64,000 nucleotides of DNA, taken from NCBI RefSeq assembly GCF_041381155.1, contig NC_091143.1, forward strand, positions 36,942,679-37,006,678. The letters are read 5' to 3'. Position numbers and translations under genes: made by a program. Shown here piece by piece: positions 25,283 to 38,364 of this stretch. Each line of letters opens with the position of its first letter. Within the stretch, counting starts at the first letter, position 1. The notes beneath the pieces are model-generated. The model saw only the letters and a program-made list of their open reading frames with translations. It was not told the DNA's origin and searched no databases. This DNA is from Argopecten irradians (taxonomy: Eukaryota > Mollusca > Bivalvia > Pectinida > Pectinidae).

Positions 25283-25724
25283 GCCTATATGAGTCATTAT
25301 CGAGTATTCTTCAATGGAAGAAAGTATTCCCTCAGAGTGTGATGATCTTAAGCTGTTTGTAATTATGTTATAGATAATGTAAAATTGTTCTCGTTCTGAA
25401 CGGAATCGCAAAAACATCACCGTCATTAACAAATTTTTAAAATTACAATAAATATATGTGAGCTATTTGAAGAGGTCATACTTGTGTCATTTACATGTAT
25501 ATCCGCATATAGATATTTGATATGTGGACTTTTCTATGTTGCTAGATAAAAACGATGCAATCTAAAGGATGATCATTTATCGGTTGTATTGGTCTGTGGT
25601 CTGTTCTGATAGTCAGGTTTATTATCTAGACAGTTGCTCACATCACACGGAGTACAGCAAAGCCTTGCATCAGCTATTGTTACATAAGTTTGCTGTAATG
25701 TCTGTGAGTGTTTTGGCGAATTAC

Positions 25725-26145
25725 AGTGACATCCACGTACGAATCTAGGTCACAGTCACATCCACATACGAATCTAGGTCACAGTGACATCCACATACGA
25801 ATCTAGGTCACAGTGACTCCATCATACGAATCTGATCGAATTGTCACATGAATCCACTACGAATCTAGGTCACAGTGAATCACATACAAATCTAGGTCCC
25901 AACTATATCCACATAAAATCTATTTACAGTGAAATATACACAAATTTAGGTCACGACATCCACTATACAAATCTAGGTGACACCACTATACAAATCTAGG
26001 TTAAATTTACCTAGGTCACAACATCCACTATAAAAATTTAGGTCACAACATCCCCTATACAAATCTAGGTCACGACATCCACTATACAAAACTAGGTCAC
26101 GACGTCCACTATACAAAACTAGGTCACAACGACGTCCACCAAATA
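25725..26145. repeat. Degenerate minisatellite, unit about 25-28 bp
   Basis: Roughly fifteen imperfect units of the type cacatacgaatctaggtcac, with spacing shrinking toward the right where the unit becomes ctatacaaatctaggtcacg. It starts about 440 bp after the stop codon of the ammonium transporter gene, beyond its AATAAA. Unit decay along the array suggests an old, no longer homogenised repeat. Confidence 0.7.
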
Positions 26146-27011
26146 ACCCATACCACAGGTCAAATTACATAAACATGTTGTACGGAGAAAACCATAGTCA
26201 AATGCATATGTTTTAGCAATATGTGAAATGTTATAATGATTGGCAGTTTGAATTACATGTTATTCACTATTGTTTCTTAATAAATACCGATTCTATTGAT
26301 ACTTTTAGAGGTATGAGTTAAATGACGAATAAATTTTAATTGTTTTCGTTATATTTTCTGCTTTTATTATCAATATATACAATATGTTTTTCATTAAACA
26401 GACTATTGCATGCGGTGCAAAACAATTAACTAAAGTTGTAAAGATGCTAAATCCTGTCCTTACAAGTGATTTAATATCGATATTTTATTGATTAGTTTTG
26501 CGAAACAACAAATGTTAAAGTACAGAGGTAGCTTGTTTGGTATATAAAGTATTTACATTCTCGCCCTACACATTACCTTTATCGAACATGCTCAGATCAC
26601 ATCTTACACTGTTTTAACATTACAATGGTTTATCAACTTGATCCTCACATCGAACTTACCTAACGTAAGTTCCCGCATATTACTCGTACTTGGGTATAAC
26701 CCGTAGGGAGCAGAATCTGGATTGTCAAATAAATCCCAGATAATACTCGCGAGTTATCCGTCGGCATCGACTTATGTATTAAGTAGTAACAATGAATCTA
26801 TCATGATAGCTAATTCATTGGGAAGGTACAGGTGGGCTTTTTTTCAATTTCATATATATTAAACATTGCGAGAGAACTTATATAGGCTATGCCTGTTGTT
26901 CAATCCCTTTTCAAATAATATTTGAAATAGGATTTTTTGAAATCGAATTAAACTCTCTTCCTATAGATCTATGGTCCAATCACCTCATAATGTACTAGCG
27001 TTAGATAGTTA

Positions 27012-27736
27012 AAGATGCTCCACCGCTGAAGAATGATATTTTTGCTCTATCATAAACAAGAGCAGACGAATTAAAAAGTATTTGTCTTCAGTTACAAAGG
27101 TTTACACCATTACCATCATTGAAAAGTTTGAGCTTCATATTTTACTTTAAAGATGCTCCACCGCCGTCATAGCATAAATTATATTCATCATTTGAACAAT
27201 AATTGGTGTTTACTCGTGTATATATATGTCTAATTAACACAAAAAATAATATGAAATAATTTATTTTGCCTTTGGTGCATGCGCAATCAGTACTTTATTC
27301 CGTATAGGATATAGTGACACGGAATTTTTTCGGGATGCAATTAATTATTTTTCATATTTTTAACTTGAAGTAAAATTAGAAGCTTAAACTTTTCAATGGT
27401 GGTAATGGTGTAAAGTAAGTAACTTTTGTAACTGAAGAAAAATACTAAATCGTTTGCTCCTGTTTTTGATAGTGAAAAAAAATACCATTTGTCAGCTTCA
27501 TATTTTACTTCAAGATAAAAATAATAAAAATAATTAATTGCATCCCGAAAAAAATCCACGGCACTATGTACCTTATATGGAATAAAGTACTGATTGTTCA
27601 TGTACCAAAAGCAAAATAGATAATTTTGTATGTGCTTTTGTATATATTAGACACATACATTTATATACACGATTAGATATCAGTTACTGTTCAAATGATA
27701 GGTATCGATTATGCTCAGTCGGCGGTGGAGCATCTT
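27012..27736. mobile_element. Nested MITE pair (aagatgctccaccgcc family)
   Basis: An outer copy in minus orientation has its ends at 27012 and 27736. A second copy of the same family in plus orientation, 27150 to about 27494, lies inside it. The outer copy resumes at about 27496, and the phrase agcttcatattttactt is present on both sides of the insert (about 27131-27147 and 27497-27513). The inner copy lacks the last 20 or so bases of its right terminus. The family has inverted termini AAGATGCTCCACCGCCG and a TA at the inner left end, so a Tc1/mariner-type MITE is likely. A single intact copy is at 43196-43556. Confidence 0.68.
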
Positions 27737-27824
27737 TGATACTTCTATTTACATTGCTAACTCATCTTGGTGGTCTCTGCATTGTTTCACTTAGACAGCG
27801 AAAACCGTATATCAACGACAATTT

Positions 27825-27965
27825 AATCCACAAGATGGAACAGCCACTGTCACGGTGATCAGTTGACGTAAGCATGTCAACATTAGTGGCGCCATAAATA
27901 ATGGTCACGTTTTGGGTGCCAGTACCCAGTCAGTAGTCAGTATCCCTATAGACTTCACTTTGCTT
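27825..27965. repeat. Dispersed repeat, copy 2 (shared with 3770-3925)
   Basis: It shares agatggaacagcc, aatggtcacgttttggg and tatagacttca, in the same order, with the segment at 3770-3925. The SINE at 27972 sits directly at its right edge. Confidence 0.5.
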
Positions 27966-27971
27966 TTGTTA

Positions 27972-28180
27972 GGGGCCGCGGTGGCCGAGTGGTTAAGATG
28001 TCCCGACATATTACCATAAGCCCTCCACCTCTGGGAAGCGGGTTCGAATCCCATGTGGGGCAGTTGCCAGGTACTGACCGCTGGCCGGTGGTTTTTCTCC
28101 GGGTACTCCGGCTGTCCTCCACCAACAAACCTGGCACGTCCCTGGCTGTTAATAGGACGTAAAAATAAACAAACTAAACC
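27972..28180 (+). mobile_element. tRNA-derived SINE
   Basis: The head ggggccgcggtggccgagtg resembles a tRNA-Leu 5' part with an A box (GTGGCCGAGTGG). GGGTTCGAATCCC further on is a perfect B box. A tRNA-unrelated body with gtggtttttctccgggtact follows; I know this motif from molluscan SINEs. The element ends in an A-rich tail (aaaaataaacaaactaaacc). The short word TGTTAG borders both ends and may be the remains of a target-site duplication. Confidence 0.8.
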
Positions 28181-28677
28181 AATGTTAGTTAACATGTATA
28201 TAGTAGAAGTGGCAAGTAAATGTAAATATGATTTGTTTTGAAAAAACAAATGGTGGAAATACAAAGAAAATTGACGAATTTCAAATAATTTGTCATGAGA
28301 ATAACGTATTTCAGCTATTCACCATCTGTTTCCTGCTTTGAAATAGATTTCGTACATTTTTCGAATTGGGTGATAACCCCCACAGATAGTCCGCATTATC
28401 ATCTGGTGTAAAAGAAAATCGTATAATACACAGGAAATCACGGTAATATTCTATATATAATATTTATTAAAGGCCCAGACATTATATCAAACGGATACCT
28501 TACGTAGTTCAAAGCCAATGACTGTGGTGTGTATTCGCGTACGTGGATTTTTTTAATCTAGGTCAATAGTTGCCTCTACACCGGCTCAACTGGGAATCCC
28601 CTTGTGTTTCCTACTTTCGGTTTCGCTTATTTCACAAGACGTAGCGTGTACAACGTAACTAACTTATATTTCATGAG

Positions 28678-28980
28678 GTAAGCATTCAGATATAGACAGC
28701 GATCGGGAAACAAAAAAAAGGCTATACGGTAAGAGTATTTTAGCAATTTATTATGATAAGTTTATAAGAAACGTGCTAGTTACTGTTATCCGAAGTGGTA
28801 CTCGCGGTCGCCGTGGCTGTAGGTCCGTAAACAGATCGAGATTTTGAAGCGACAAGATTGTGTCAGTCAAAAGAGTCAAATTGGATGTGTTCTAGTGTAC
28901 ATTCAAATTATAAATCATTTAATATTGAACGTTTTTATTCGATCCCGATTTGTATTTCCTGTGTGCTTTTCAATGACAGA
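28678..28980 (+). promoter_or_regulatory. Probable 5'-UTR intron of the 558-aa gene
   Basis: Donor-like sites lie at 28678 (gtaagc) and 28728 (gtaaga). A strong acceptor (pyrimidine-rich tract ending in gacag at 28979) lies nine bases before the ATG at 28988. This suggests a non-coding first exon upstream and makes 28988 the likeliest start codon. Without the splice, an ATG at 28973 or the open frame from 28844 would extend the N-terminus. Confidence 0.45.
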
Positions 28981-28987
28981 TATTAAT

Positions 28988-31900
28988 ATGGACCAAGATC
29001 CGGAAGATAATCCTTCAACTATGGATCATAGTCCTGCATCACAAAACACAGTACCCTCTGATGTGATACAGGGTAACAAAGCTTTAACACATTCCGAGAA
29101 ACAATCCGAAAAGCAGTCGGACGGACCTGAGAAGCCTGAGGAACCAGAGGGGCCGGGGTCGGAGGGGCCTGAGAAGTCTGTAGAGCCGGAGGGCCCGGGG
29201 TCGGAGGGGCCTGAGAAGCCTATGGAGCCTATGAAGCAGGGGTCGGATGGGCCTGATAAGCCTAAGGAGCCAGAGAGGCCAGGCCCAGAGAGATCTGAGA
29301 AGCCTATGGAGTCGGATGGGCCGGATGGGAAGGCTACTTTCGCTTTGTACAGTAAAGAGGAAGTAGACGCCATTATGATCCAAGCCCGTGACGTGGAAGG
29401 TCCAGAGGTAAAAATAAACAACAAATTTAAATGATTTCGTGATAAACGCATTGCCAATATTATACCAATATTTCAGGAGGATGTGCACGTTGTTTCTAGT
29501 CTGAGGAATTTTCAAAACTTCTTTTACTTTACTCAATTTTTACCCCACCTGAATCAAAGGACCCGTAAGCCTATGCCGTGGCGTCGTCCGTCCGTCAACC
29601 TTTACTATAAATCGCTATTAGTCATAAAGTTCTGTATAGATTATAACCAACATTGGCCATAAACATCCTTGATGAAGGAGAATAATCTTTGTATTAATTT
29701 TGGCTCTGACCCCCGTTGGCAGGAGGGGGGCTCAATTGGGGAAATAGAGGTGAATCATTTATAATCGCTACTAGTCATTGAGGTCTGCATGGATTAGTAC
29801 CAAAGTTGGCCAGAACCAACTTATAGGGAAGGGAAACAGGGTTTGTATAAATTTTGGCTCTGACACCCTGTAGAACAGGAAGACTAAGCCCGATAGGGAA
29901 AATAAAAGTAAATAAATTTTAAATCACTACTAGGCATAGAGTTCTGCGTGGAATATAACACAATTTGGCCAGAAAAATCCACTAGGGAAAGGGAATCAGA
30001 CTGTGTATAAATCTTGGCTTTGACCCCAGCCCTTGAAGCAGAAAGAGTGAGTAAATACATCAGAAAGGAAATAATGATCTTGTTTTCAGAACATTACTTG
30101 GCATTACCAACAAGGTGAGCGGTAAGGCCCTATGGGCCTCTTTTCTAGGTGTCAAGGTGGTAGATAGTATGTAAATAAAGTATGAGAATGGTTAAAAGCT
30201 ATCATTGGTTGGCTACACTTTCGATAAATATCTATTCTACTTGTTCGCTATAACACCAGATTAGCCACAACAGAGTTTAATCATTGATAATCATGTCTTT
30301 GTGACGTCATATATTGCATAGTGACGTAATTAATATTCCGTGATACTACCACTTTCCATCTTTTTTTCACAGATTCAAGATGCTGCAGCATCTCTCTTAC
30401 ACGAATCAAAGTTTCCGTTGACAGAAACACATCGCGTTACAGTCATTGTTGGTAGTGAAAAGAAAGCTGAAACTCTGGTTATGGACCATGGGCAAAATGC
30501 CATACATATAGGTGACCAACGTCTGAAAAGTTACCGAATCAGATTCGCCCATCTAAACAGGATTGAAGATACGTCGTCTGGTTTCGAGGTTGCTGTGTCT
30601 TACATAGCAGACGACCATGAAATTCGACTTTTACACATCATGTGTAGCGGCAACCCCATGACAGGAATTGCCGCTCTGAACAGCTTTCGTCGAATGTTTT
30701 ATAAGTTTTACAAAGATTCCGCGGCAACTGTACAAGAATTTCAAGAGATTTTTCCAAATACTTTTCCAGTTTTCACAGGATCCCTTCAACAGTTATCTAT
30801 TTACAATTTAGAAACACAAAAATATGACGCAGAACAAATAACAGTGTATGTTTGTATGGACAGGGAATGTTTGATGATTTTAGAGTCACAGTTTTCCGAG
30901 AAGGCCATACATCGGCTGTATTTCTGGACGGAAGCTACCTCAGACAGTGTAGACAAAGTCCTGATCATGCATGAGATAAACGCCATACATATCCAAACCC
31001 AGAAAGTCAGATTGGAAATACCACAGTATACGGTATGTATGACATACAGGAAACCTCGATAACTCGAAGCCAGTTTGGCCAAGTAAGGTATGTATGAAAT
31101 ACAGATAAACCCTCGATAACTCGAGGCCAGTTGACCGCGAATCATCATTGCATGCCAGTCCCGCGGGAAAAGTCTCCCGCATCCATGTAGGGAGCCATGT
31201 TTAATATTCTCGTTATCAGCACGACGAGATTTGAAATTTTCTCTAGAAGAAACATTTTATCTAGATACGCTTCGAAATTACTGCAAATAGATTTAAATAA
31301 CTACAAAATTAAATGTACTGTTCAAAAAGATTTATCAAATATATAAAGTTATGAAGTGCACGGCAACGTCAGCCTTGACGTCATGAAACCTGATGCCGTT
31401 ACAAATTCCCGAGCATTTTTGATACATTGTTTGTTGACAAGCTTTCGTACATTTCTTTCTGTTATATATACATAGTAACGTCATCCAATCGAATACGCCG
31501 ATCCAATCGAATTTCACGATTTCATCAATGATTTCACGAATTATACATTTTGGTATGGCACCAGATCATCCCTTTATATATACATGGTTATATCTTTGAT
31601 AAATAAGGACACGATTGTAGTTTTTCTTTCATTAAACAACATTTCATATGGTAGCTGGAAAAGGATATGAAAATTAAAACAAAAACAAAAAAACTATCTC
31701 GTGTTAACGAAATAACAGGTGCGTTCTACCGCATGTGAACGCAATAATATCTTCACGATGATTAGCCTACACTATACCAAGAAAATACTATTGCGCTCAC
31801 ACTCAAAGTAATTTGTTCGCACACATTAATTTAATTTTCCATGTCCTTTCCAAGCCACCGTAAGTCGTAAGTATGAACTCTCTTTTTCAAAAAATCTATG

Positions 31901-34900
31901 TTAAGTATAAAGATACATACATACTGGAATATTATTACTTTTCATAGGATTTCATTGGTAAAGCGAATTTTTATATTATCTATTTGTTATGTACAGAAAG
32001 GAAGGGCGAATGAGTTTTTCCAGTGTATCCGACGACTTAAACCAGAACATAGGGGGCGCTTTACAGGTATGCTTTATATATTTTTTCACTACAGGTAGAT
32101 CAAAATTTAAACGATATACCAAAAATAACTTTTCTGAAAGACATGATTAATTGAAAATGACGCACGTAGATGATATGCTTTCTTTCTAATATACATAGAT
32201 TCTTGTTGCAGACATTGCTGGGCAACTGCACATATTGCGATATAAGGGGAACACGAAAGCACCACAACGACTACAAGCAAACATGCCAAGCCTACAGCCG
32301 TCGGTCAGAAATGATGCAGACAACAAAGCTTCTGGTAATATCGGTAGTTTAGAATAATGATGAGCACGAAAATGTTTAGAGATTATCAGAGACCAAATTC
32401 TTCATTAGAGATAGATTTTATCACCAACAAGCTGGGGGGTATTATTTATCATGTTTACTTTACCAGTACATGCTTATCAGTTCACCAACAGCTAAGGTCA
32501 ATTCAGAACTGCTCTACATGCATCTGTTGTGTTGCCTGTGGTTTTAAAGACTGCAACATGTTCGTATTGATTCTTGACATGTGAAACTTTTGCCCACGTT
32601 GAAGTTCTCTATGAACGAAGAACTCGAGCAGCACACCCCATCCAATTACATTATACTGACGCCAGTGATTCAATTGGCTAACGCACTAGGTATTAACCAT
32701 AAGCAGCAAAAGGACAAACCCACGAGCAATGCAAAGCTAAAACGGAAACAGTGTCAAGGCAGATTCTAAGAAGATAAAATTTACATCACACGAAGACAAA
32801 TAAGACCCAATATTTAGTGATGTTATAGGGCCATTCGATGGGTAAATCATTGTTATAGACATCAATAACCATATAACGCCGAGATATGTTTTGATGTTTG
32901 TGGAGGAATATCGAAATAATAGTGGAGAAAGATACATAGCCAGAAAACTCCTCTAAATGGGCCTCAAACTGGCAGTAAAGAGGTGGCTATATTACCTAGT
33001 CATAGTGATGCCGAAATAAAGGGTTAGTGGGTACCATTTTCTAGTCTTTCTTGTGTATTATACAATAGAGACATGAACGTCCATCACTTGTTCTGGAAGG
33101 GCGTTTTGTATAATTGATATTACAATTTCACTGTACTATAGAGGTAGACAATTTTACTCATATTCATTTAAATTTTGCTGTCGGGTTAAATGCATGTCGA
33201 ATTAAATTGATGGTATGTATGATATATAAACGTATTTAATTTGTTGCAGCAGAACCGTTCTATACGGAGGATACGTTTAAAACCAACAATACACGCCTGA
33301 TATCGTTACAAGGTAATTAGACAAATTGATTGTATAATCCCTGTAACAGGGGCAATGTAAGCAAGGTACATTCCCAAACACATATTGTTCACAAGAAATA
33401 AATATTCTATTTGATAACGAGTTTCTCCAAAACCAACGCAGTGGTATTTACACCAGTCTAAATTTTCAAGATTTTAATTTTTAAAAAAATGTGGGTTTCA
33501 ATTATATTTTCATGGTACTTTTTCATGTTGGTCACTTTATGCCACTCGGGTTTCCGATATAACCCGAAATCGTGAAACATGGCGTTGGCTGTGGCGGTTG
33601 TTTTAAAATGTGTGATATTTCATGTGACATTTACTACTATATCTATAGTGTAGTGGTGCTTTTATGGATCTGAGCCACCATATATAAGCATCCATATTCA
33701 TACATTGTATGTTTTATGACAGTTTGTGATGGTGAAATACAAGAAATACAACTTTAAATGAATTCAGTCTTACAAGTCTTTACCCATAATTGCGAAGTGC
33801 GGAATAACTCAATCCAAACAAGTTTTCGTTATAAAAAGAACGGTTATATTTTATTGAAAGAAAAAAACCCACATAAATAAGTAAGTGAATGATTGACAGG
33901 TGACTTGGAGAACGCCGTTAAACAACTGGAAACCCAGGATGAGATTGCTCTACCGTGGGTGATTGCAGAAGACGAGATAAACAGGATGTTAGTGGAAGGA
34001 ATTGTCCCAGAATCAGACGTACTTAGTGGAGGTACAGTATAGAAGAATGGGAGAAATGTTTCATGTTGGTGACCTAGACGAGAATTCCATGTTATACTTA
34101 AATGCCATCATTTTCTAGAATGGCGAAAACGGTTTATGAAGAAATATTATTTCAGTTGGGAACTTAAAAAAAAAACAGAAAACAAAAAAGAACTTTCGAA
34201 GTTATCAAATTATCTTATTATTTATTTAACTGGGACCGAACCGCAATTACAATGTATTCTATAATGTGCATGATAGAGATTCCCTCTGCACTATATCACA
34301 TGTGATCAGTGGATGGGGGATAGCGTTTGTGGTTGTGTGTATGTACTGTACGTGTACATGTATATTGTATATGCCAAATGGCTTACAGTAATAAAGAAGT
34401 TGCCTTTAATTGACTTGCTCTGACCAGGCGTTGACTAGCCACTACTCTCTAAATTAATCAAATTTTCTCTGCAGAGTTCTTATACTAGATCATCTCCCCT
34501 ATTTTGTAAAATCAAACCTGTAGGAGAGACAGGAATCACCAAACCAAATTTAAGTGATGTATTTTTAGTATTCTAGAGACTAGTGGCCAGTCTAGATGTG
34601 TGTTTGTGGTCATTCATTACATGATATGATAATGGTACATGAAGTTGCGTTGTGGTTGTGTGGCTGATTCAATGCTTTGTTTTACAGGATTGGACCCAAA
34701 CAATATAGACCACTTCATGAAATGCATAGAGGCGATAGAACTACACCTAGTACAGCAAGAGTAGGTTTCTTAATGAGTCATAAAGCAATATATATAAACA
34801 TATGATTTACCTCTGAACCTTCACCTACACAACCAAAAACGTATCAATTTATTAACATAGATTTCAGTATCAAAATCTAGTGTAAATTTGATATCCATAT

Positions 34901-35114
34901 CCCGAATCGTTTATAGTGATGTAAACGTTTATATATGTTTACAGATTTACCTAATCAAAATGTGCTATTTATTTTCAGCTATGAGAAAGCGTTGTCCAGG
35001 TTGCAGGGGACGAAGAAAATTTTCCGTGAATGCAATCTATGCGAAATGCAACCTCTGCTGAGAACAGATGACATTGTACTGCTTAAACAGATGTATTTTC
35101 ACTCCTTTACATAG
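28988..35114 (+). CDS. Uncharacterised 558-aa protein with Pro/Glu repeats and possible tandem PH-like domains
   Basis: Complete eight-exon gene: 28988-29407, 30373-31032, 31997-32066, 32212-32334, 33250-33312, 33900-34031, 34688-34760 and 34979-35114; 1677 nt. All introns are GT-AG and the frame is continuous. AATAAA is at 35336-35341. No signal peptide or membrane helix is seen, so it is probably cytosolic. Residues 46-113 are five 14-residue repeats of the GPEKPxEPxGPGSE type. Residues about 160-260 alternate predicted strands and end in a helix (ALNSFRRMFYKFYKD). Residues about 270-380 repeat that plan and end in NEFFQCIRRLKPEH. A strand-rich region with a C-terminal amphipathic helix is the PH/PTB pattern, so two PH-like domains are my inference. 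The C-terminal 45 residues hold a C-x2-C pair (ECNLCEMQP). I do not recognise the family. Confidence 0.85.
29123..29326 (+). repeat. Coding minisatellite, five 42-bp units
   Basis: Tandem 42-bp units (the last shortened) encode GPEKPEEPEGPGSE and variants inside exon 1 of the 558-aa gene. The unit is a multiple of three, so copy-number changes keep the frame. GC content is clearly above the surrounding DNA. Confidence 0.85.
29560..30160. repeat. Modular dispersed repeat in intron 1 of the 558-aa gene
   Basis: Three modules of roughly 125-150 bp carry the phrases aatcgctactagtcat, tggccagaa and ttttggctctgac. The element ends with ggtgagcggtaaggccctat, followed by gggcctctttt. The motif gggcctctt with inverted counterparts is a recurring end of bivalve-type modular repeats; related ends occur near 48303. 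Non-coding. Confidence 0.55.
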
Positions 35115-35336
35115 ACATTTTTAAACTTGAAATATGTATTTAATTACGCCCTTTGATGGACAGCAGCCTTTCTAAAATCACCTGAAATGTTTACTTGAAG
35201 GCCATCACTGACCAGGGAACATCTGGACATGCTTACCTATTACGTATGTGAAATTATAATTACATCAGTGGCTATTTTACTGATATGTAATTTTGCGCGT
35301 TTTAATCGCCTAATATCTTTTCCAATCTATCTGTGA

Positions 35337-38300
35337 ATAAAGACATCACTAGGTGAACCGTAATTAATTAGATGGCTTATCACGCTAGAAATCTCGGGAG
35401 ATTCTTCAAATATTGGACTGAAAAAATGATGACAAATCTTCACATGTCTCCTCTGTGTCAGATTTAATACCGTATGGCCAGTCTAGTAGCATGGGTGAGT
35501 GTTTATTGGGATCTTATTCACAATGTTGTGATTATCAGTGATATTAGAATTATTTGTAAATTCAGTATAAAGTGATAGATTTGTCTATGCAGTGTTTTCG
35601 ACATTTATTTTTATTTTCCGTTATATCCTTTAAATCAAGATTATCTTCCGAAATAAAATTGTCTCTAGCCATGTATTTTGTCAAACATACACGGTAGATT
35701 TTCATTCACAATTACCATGTATATATAATGCTTTAGTTTTCGTGTTGTTGTGATTTGGATCAATTCTTGATCAATGATATCCTTTGAGATTTGCTTGAAG
35801 CTTGTAAAGTTTCAAATCATTATGCGTGTTTATGATAAAGCACAATGATTGTTAAAACGACTCTCTGCGGACCAGCACACTTTGTTTGTTGTATGAATTG
35901 TCCGTTATACACATGTACTTGATCCAGGATTTGTCGATGAATCAAAATGTTCTATATCGATAGAAATCATATCATGGAGCAGATTTCCCCATCAGCTTTG
36001 TTTCACTGATATTTTCATCGAGTGCACGTTATTTTGCGAATTATTATTTTATTATTAATAATTTATTTTTCTATTTTGTCATTTGTTTAGCATATTTAAT
36101 ATGTTTTATTTTTTTCTATTGTTAAGTTGTTTTAACCAATGTAATGTAAATAAAAAAAAAATATTTTCGTGATTGGACATAACATTTCTTCCTCTTCAAG
36201 TTAATGAATTCCATCTTGAATGTTTTAAATGTCTTTGAAGTCGGCCACACAGGTACACTGTAGTTGTCATTAACTGTAGATATGTAACTATTCCAGCCAT
36301 CACCGGACATTAATTTGATGTAGAATGTATGAAAAATTAATTAACGCAAAATATAGAATGGAAAATAATTACAATATGAAGTGGTGAGTGATGACAGACA
36401 TTGTGTACAGTTGTCTTCTGTTAAAGCAGCATTATGTTACCGTAGTTTTTAGGAGTATAAACGGTTTTTGAAGGCGAACAAATTCACCTTGGTATTTTTC
36501 ACAACTATTCATATGACTTTTGTCTTTATTCTGTTTTACTTTTGTTATCATTTCACGGTCTTTCATTCTTGTATTTATTGATTGTAAAAACTAATTTCAT
36601 GTGTGTTGGGGATTATTATTCAGTTTTAATGCTTTGTTTGATGTACCGACATACTTACCTTTTTTCCACGAATTTGACTTCGTTACTGTTCATCGTCGTA
36701 TTTCTTTATTTGTAGATAAAGGGTTTATACAAGCTTTTAAGTAGGCGTGTACACATTTACATAATTGACGACATATTGCTCTGTTTTTCCTTTCATGATT
36801 TTCTTAAGAAAGATTTTATTAATATTCCTAAACAAAATACATTCCATTACTTTATCACGAATATTCTTCTTTGCTTTGAAAATTATCATAAATTATGTCA
36901 AGCATAAAAAACATAAAAAATAGAGTTAACTCAGGTCATAAACTGTGTAAAGGTTTTTTTTCTGTAAAATAATTATTCTTACAATCGAAACAATTTTTGT
37001 ATATTATTACCGTGGTTCTAATGGCTAATAATTTACTTGGAAAATGATTTGAAGGCTCAAACCTACACAACTAACTATTTCCTATAACGCAGTATAAAAG
37101 ACGGCAAAGTACACGTAACAATGAAATCTACATGAAACATCTGAATTTGTCTGTATCTCTTGATGTCAATGTAACATAACTGTCTACTGTGGTAACATGT
37201 CATGGGATGGTCAGTGTAATCGGACACGTGTAAGTGAGTATTGTCCTTGTCTTGTTTTCAAATAACATGTGCATCTGTGACTCTCGATGATGTCAACGTA
37301 ATTAATTACGCATCTATTCATCCCATAATCTTCTATTTGTTTCTTTTTGATTGGCGTGTAACATCTGATTTCTGTATGTAAACCTTTTATTCCAATGTTT
37401 TCTTTGTGCAGTTTTCTTCTGTTCAGTACATCCGTCCAGGAATGGCAATGATTTATTTATTGTGATGGTATTATAAAAATCGAAAAATATTGAAATAAAT
37501 TCCATAGCACTAGGTTATCTGGTGCGTGTTATGTAAATATCTGTGCGGCTTCTTTCATTGGTCTTCCCCCAACAACTCCTGCTTCCGATTGGTTGCAAAT
37601 GGCTTTTGACCTTGGACTACTTTTCATAGCGCAATTTAGTTAGTTACGTAATTATGTTGAAAATTTTGAAAATACATTCGCTAAAGCTCGCGTCTTTTTG
37701 TTTGAAAATTAACCAACCCGAGTTTGATAAACATGCTAAAAAGCAGTCATTTGTTTGACAACTTCTATATATCGTTGGTAGGTTTCTTTAAAGGGACATT
37801 CGTTTTGGCTTCAGGAAATGCTAATGTTGGAACGCTAAGCATACAATTAATTATGAAATGCTGATTTAACATTTTACATTTCTTATCAATTATAGTCATT
37901 ACCTAAAGATTGGTGAATTTGGGGTCGTGTAAACAATTATTTGCCCAAGGGAGAGATATTAGTTGACTTAAAACTTTCTTTTTAATCCATCGCCACACGT
38001 ATGCTTTGTTGTATTTCTGAGCGTGTCAGAGCAATATCATGTTTAAAGGTAAACTGCTGTACTTTTCACTATTGAGGGAACATAAAAAGGACTAATAGTA
38101 TATTATAGGTTTGTTACCCGTCCCGAAATGTTTGTGATTTAATTTTGTTTATTTCGAGCATTAGATGAACTTTAGATGCTAGTGTAATCACAATCCTAAA
38201 TATTTTCTCAACAGTGGCAAAGTTCCATTTTATTCAGTAATCGTACATGTCTCCTAAAATGTCTGTTTAGTGTATAAATATTCTCAATAAATATGAAGGT

Positions 38301-38340
38301 TGTTCAAGAATACACTATTGGTAAAGAATTTTTTTTTTAA
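35337..38340. other. AT-rich intergenic stretch, no gene seen
   Basis: It starts at the AATAAA of the 558-aa gene. No exon with paired splice sites and no recognisable repeat family could be supported on either strand. Short open frames here are chance. Confidence 0.45.
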
Positions 38341-38364
38341 ATCAAGAAAAAAAAGTTCGAAATA

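Noticed and set aside
25725-26145. CRISPR-like array
   Set aside because: Units are contiguous and degenerate with no unique spacers, in a eukaryotic sequence; it is a minisatellite.
27341-27601. 86-codon open frame on the - strand, with a similar one at 43408-43629
   Set aside because: Both are readings of the same MITE family in its arm and loop; no coding function is expected.
29026-29536. Long open frames antisense to exon 1 of the 558-aa gene
   Set aside because: They are mirror readings of the 42-bp coding minisatellite; composition (Gly/Ser/Pro, Leu/Arg) follows from the repeat and no splice context supports them.
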